Below are positions 5,679 to 7,298 of a stretch of DNA of 7,298 bases, one piece after another (the first letter of the stretch is position 1; each line of letters opens with the position of its first letter). Source of the stretch: an uncultured bacterium (lineage in GTDB: Bacteria > Cyanobacteriota > Vampirovibrionia > Gastranaerophilales > Gastranaerophilaceae); contig CACZPB010000047.1 of NCBI GenBank assembly GCA_902782905.1, positions 1 through 7,298 of the forward strand. The letters are read 5' to 3'. The position numbers and the translations under genes were made by a program. The notes beneath the pieces are model-generated. The model ran no database searches and was not told where the DNA came from. It saw only the letters and a program-made list of their open reading frames with translations.

Positions 5679-5696
5679 GCTAATTCCTGAGTTAGC
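5679..5696. repeat. Short inverted repeat GCTAA-N8-TTAGC in the divergent intergenic region
   Basis: Perfect 5-base arms (5679-5683 and 5692-5696) flank TTCCTGAG between the divergent OmpH/Skp-like and DUF378 genes. It lies upstream of both start regions and could be an operator. No regulator is suggested by the sequence. Confidence 0.25.
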
Positions 5697-5742
5697 CTAT
5701 TGTCTAATGTAAAACATAAGAAAAATTTGATAATAGATACTG

Positions 5743-5750
5743 AAAGGAGG
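5743..5750 (+). promoter_or_regulatory. Full-consensus Shine-Dalgarno of the DUF378 gene
   Basis: AAAGGAGG lies 6 bases before the ATG at 5757 and is the strongest ribosome binding site in the window. It decides the start: the frame is open from 5700, but the family N-terminus begins at this Met. Confidence 0.9.
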
Positions 5751-5756
5751 TATATT

Positions 5757-5975
5757 ATGCACATACTCAGGATGATAGCGTACGCTCTTGTTATCACAGG
5801 TGCTCTTGTCTGGGGAATTGTAGGCTTCTTTGGATACAACATCGTATCAGCTGTATTTGGTGATATGACAATTCTCTCAAGAATCATCTATGCTCTGGTA
5901 GGTGTTAGCGGTATAGTTCTGCTTGCTACTCATCGCGAAGAGTACTGTGATTGCACTGAGACAACACGCTTTTAG
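5757..5975 (+). CDS. DUF378-family small membrane protein
   Basis: This 72-residue protein has two hydrophobic helices (about 5-26 and 38-57). It carries the DUF378 pattern MHxLRMIAYALVITGALVWG, then GFFGYNIVSAVFG (22-34) and SRIIYALVGVSGI (41-53). DUF378 proteins are small two-helix membrane proteins of unknown function, found widely in bacteria. After the second helix comes a short hydrophilic tail (58-72) with HREEYCDCTETTRF, including a C64-x-C66 pair that could bind metal or form a disulfide. The translation signal is near perfect and a terminator follows, so this is an independent, probably well-expressed gene. By hand count its GC is about 43%, well above the AT-rich chaperone gene beside it, which may mean selection on codon use or acquisition from elsewhere. 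No clear -35/-10 pair was found; GATAAT at 5729-5734 is a candidate -10. Confidence 0.87.
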   Translation: MHILRMIAYALVITGALVWGIVGFFGYNIVSAVFGDMTILSRIIYALVGVSGIVLLATHREEYCDCTETTRF

Positions 5976-5994
5976 AACAATTGAATAGTTTTTT

Positions 5995-6033
5995 AAAAAG
6001 GATTTTGCAAGTAGTAAGTGCAAAATCCTTTTT
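5995..6033 (+). terminator. Intrinsic terminator of the DUF378 gene
   Basis: A perfect 15-base-pair stem (5995-6009 with 6019-6033) surrounds a 9-base loop. The 3' arm ends in five T. The stem starts 20 bases after the stop codon. The A-run on the 5' arm means it could also act on the minus strand. Confidence 0.9.
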
Positions 6034-6040
6034 CTTGCAA

Positions 6041-6064
6041 AATAAAAGGGTGCAAAAGCACCCT
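6041..6064 (-). terminator. Intrinsic terminator of the yggS-sepF operon
   Basis: The stem AGGGTGC (6047-6053) / GCACCCT (6058-6064) has 7 pairs with a 4-base loop. On the minus strand it is followed by a U-rich run from the AATAAAA at 6041-6047. It lies about 100 bases past the sepF stop. Confidence 0.75.
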
Positions 6065-6123
6065 GAAAATCCAACTATCACAAATCAATATATTAAATAA
6101 AATCTTTCAACTTCCCGATATAT

Positions 6124-6158
6124 CCCCTCTACCTAACCTTCTCCCGCAGGGCGAGGAA
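6124..6158. repeat. REP-like imperfect palindrome remnant in the sepF 3' untranslated tail
   Basis: The core TTCTCCCGCAGGGCGAGGA (6139-6157) pairs CTCCC with GGG-GAG across GCA, with one bulged C. It is preceded by a pyrimidine-rich CCCTCTACCTAACC (6125-6138). The arrangement resembles the widespread extragenic palindrome built from CCCTAACCCTCTCCC and GGGAGAGGG words, in degraded form. It is much richer in GC than its surroundings. Only one copy is in the window. Confidence 0.5.
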
Positions 6159-6165
6159 AATAATA

Positions 6166-6678
6166 TTATAGAGGTTTGTTCCAAAGAGATTCAGCGAATT
6201 TGCTTTGAAGTTGAGCATTTTCTACAGAAAGAGAAATATTGCTCGGTGTAAAAATAAATACCATATCGCTGATTTTTTGAGCAGTACCGTTGATTGCGTG
6301 AGCTGCACCGCAAACAAAATCAATTGTTCTTTGAGATTGTTCTTTATCCAATAAATCTAAATGAAGGATAACAGTCTTTTTGTCTAATAATTTTTTAACT
6401 ATCTGTGCTGATTCAGAGAATGAACGAGGTTCAATCACTGTAACTTCACCGGATTTGTATGAATTTGGGTGAGAAACAACTTTTGATTCTCTGTCAAAAG
6501 AACGTTCCGGTTTTTGATTAACTCTTGTTCCATACATTGTATCTAACGCCAAAGTTCCGTCAGTGTCATATTCTCCGCCGTCGTCAACTAAATCCATGAA
6601 AGCATCGTCGCCTTCTTCGCCGTTAAAACTGTTTTTGAAAAAATTAACAAACCCTTTTAATCCTTCTGATAATGCCAT
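6166..6678 (-). CDS. sepF: Cell division protein SepF
   Basis: This 170-residue protein is of normal length for SepF. Residues 1-18 (MALSEGLKGFVNFFKNSF) form the expected amphipathic membrane-targeting helix. An acidic, disordered linker follows (about 19-72). The SepF fold runs from about 76 to 158 and includes VTVIEPRSFSES (79-90) and VILHLDLLD (103-111). It also has the signature GAAHAINGTAQKISDMVFIF (123-142) ending in TPSNI. SepF bends into rings, binds the FtsZ C-terminal tail and anchors the Z-ring at midcell, standing in for FtsA/ZipA in bacteria that lack them. GGAGG (6683-6687) lies 4 bases before the ATG, a tight but usable gap. The gene starts 19 bases after the yggS stop, so both are one operon, ending at the terminator near 6041-6064. 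Confidence 0.96.
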   Translation of the reverse strand: MALSEGLKGFVNFFKNSFNGEEGDDAFMDLVDDGGEYDTDGTLALDTMYGTRVNQKPERSFDRESKVVSHPNSYKSGEVTVIEPRSFSESAQIVKKLLDKKTVILHLDLLDKEQSQRTIDFVCGAAHAINGTAQKISDMVFIFTPSNISLSVENAQLQSKFAESLWNKPL

Positions 6679-6697
6679 TGCTCCTCCAATTTTATTT

Positions 6698-7298
6698 CTA
6701 CGTAAATAACTTTCTGCCTATTCTGATTATTGTTGCGCCTTCCCTAACTGCGATTTTATAGTCATCACTCATTCCCATGGAAAGTTCGGGAAGTTTCACA
6801 CCAAATCCTTTTTCAAGTTCATCTCTGAACTCTCGTATATCGCCAAATAACTTTTCTAATTCACTCTCACTTGCTCCTAAAGGTGCCATATTCATAAGCC
6901 CTAAGACCTCTACACCTTCAAGGTTAAATATTTCTTCAAAAGCATTTCTCAAAACATTTTTTGAAAAGCCTGATTTTTGTTCTTCGCCGGCATTATTCAC
7001 CTGCAACAAAATTTTCTCTCTCTTATTTAACGTACAGGCTGCTTTTGAAATTGCTTTTGCAATCTTCAAACTATCAACAGAGTGAATCACGTCAAAATTC
7101 TGAACAACTCTGTCTGCTTTATTTGACTGAAGATGCCCTATAAAGTGAAAGGTAGAATTTTTTCTTACTTCGTCAGGAAGTGAGTTAATCTTCTCAATTG
7201 CCTCAATAGCCCTTGATTCAGCAAAATCCCTAATCCCTGCTTTATATCCCGCAATCATTGCTTTTTGTCCGAAATATTTGGTTACTGCGATTATTTTA
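6698..7298 (-). CDS. yggS: YggS/PLPBP-family pyridoxal phosphate homeostasis protein, 5' end beyond window
   Basis: About 200 residues are visible; the family is usually near 220-230, so only the first few tens are missing. The frame is open to the window edge and starts with KIIAVTK, whose Lys (codon 7277-7279) is the PLP-binding lysine. The ATG at 7258 is therefore internal. Other family motifs follow in order: FHFIGHLQSNK, IHSVDS, LQVNNAGEEQKSGF, GLMNMAPLG, and LSMGMSDDYKIAVREGATIIRIGRKLF at the phosphate-binding end. The protein is a cytoplasmic TIM-barrel, not known to be an enzyme, that binds PLP and balances vitamin B6 and amino acid pools. Its pairing with sepF is common in Firmicutes and Cyanobacteria. 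The normally conserved F-G-E-N after the lysine is F-A-E-S here, a noticeable departure. Confidence 0.95.
   Translation of the reverse strand, partial: KIIAVTKYFGQKAMIAGYKAGIRDFAESRAIEAIEKINSLPDEVRKNSTFHFIGHLQSNKADRVVQNFDVIHSVDSLKIAKAISKAACTLNKREKILLQVNNAGEEQKSGFSKNVLRNAFEEIFNLEGVEVLGLMNMAPLGASESELEKLFGDIREFRDELEKGFGVKLPELSMGMSDDYKIAVREGATIIRIGRKLFT

Noticed and set aside
5700..5734. TTGTCT (5700-5705) with GATAAT (5729-5734) as the DUF378 promoter
   Set aside because: The spacing of 23 bases is too long; no convincing -35 was found for that -10.
5609..5887. Upstream extension of the OmpH/Skp-like frame
   Set aside because: It crosses the predicted promoter and overlaps the DUF378 gene on the other strand; a ribosome binding site and signal peptide begin at 5608.
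6018..6251. Plus-strand reading frame of 77 residues
   Set aside because: It has no ribosome binding site and reads through two terminators, the REP-like palindrome and the antisense of sepF.
7256..7258. ATG at 7258 as the yggS start
   Set aside because: Upstream codons stay open to the edge and encode the conserved A-V-T-K with the PLP lysine, so this Met is internal.

Overview
The window is AT-rich with closely spaced genes. It looks like a chromosomal piece of an anaerobic, fermentative bacterium with a Gram-negative envelope. Three things point to the envelope: an OmpH/Skp-type periplasmic chaperone, a polytopic GT39/ArnT-type glycosyltransferase, and several exported proteins. SepF next to a YggS protein is typical of Firmicutes, Actinobacteria and Cyanobacteria. 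SepF together with an outer membrane, low GC and NuoE/NuoF-type electron-bifurcating or hydrogenase subunits fits a non-photosynthetic gut cyanobacterial relative (Melainabacteria/Vampirovibrionia, Gastranaerophilales-like). That assignment is inference; no rRNA is present to prove it.

Layout: (1) 1-1240, minus strand: the start of a NuoF-like flavoprotein subunit (cut by the window edge) preceded by NuoE, coupled by a one-base TAATG overlap. A good sigma70-type promoter and short palindromes lie upstream. (2) 1393-2877, plus strand: a polytopic glycosyltransferase diverging from nuoE. (3) 2880-4316, minus strand: a two-gene unit encoding a predicted lipoprotein and then a GNAT acetyltransferase. 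Its end converges on the glycosyltransferase, with 2 bases between the stop codons. (4) 4391-4461, minus strand: tRNA-Gln(CUG). (5) 4498-5087, minus strand: a small exported protein of unknown function with a strong terminator. (6) 5177-5608, minus strand: the OmpH/Skp-like chaperone, diverging from (7) 5757-5975, plus strand: a DUF378 small membrane protein of higher GC with its own terminator. (8) 6047-7298, minus strand: yggS (5' end outside the window), then sepF, an untranslated tail with a REP-like palindrome remnant, and a terminator.

Most genes are housekeeping or lineage-specific envelope genes. NuoE and NuoF pass electrons between NAD(P)H and an iron-sulfur partner, probably an [FeFe] hydrogenase catalytic subunit encoded beyond the left edge. 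SepF tethers FtsZ to the membrane, and YggS is a PLP homeostasis protein commonly linked to it. I saw no CRISPR array, phage, insertion sequence or obvious defence system. The least expected signal is a shared motif, S-x-G-[AS]-K-[FY]-[IV]-T-S, near the N-termini of the two adjacent but otherwise unrelated proteins in segment 3. No gene-free stretch exceeds 300 bases; the longest (5976-6165) holds two terminators and the REP-like remnant.
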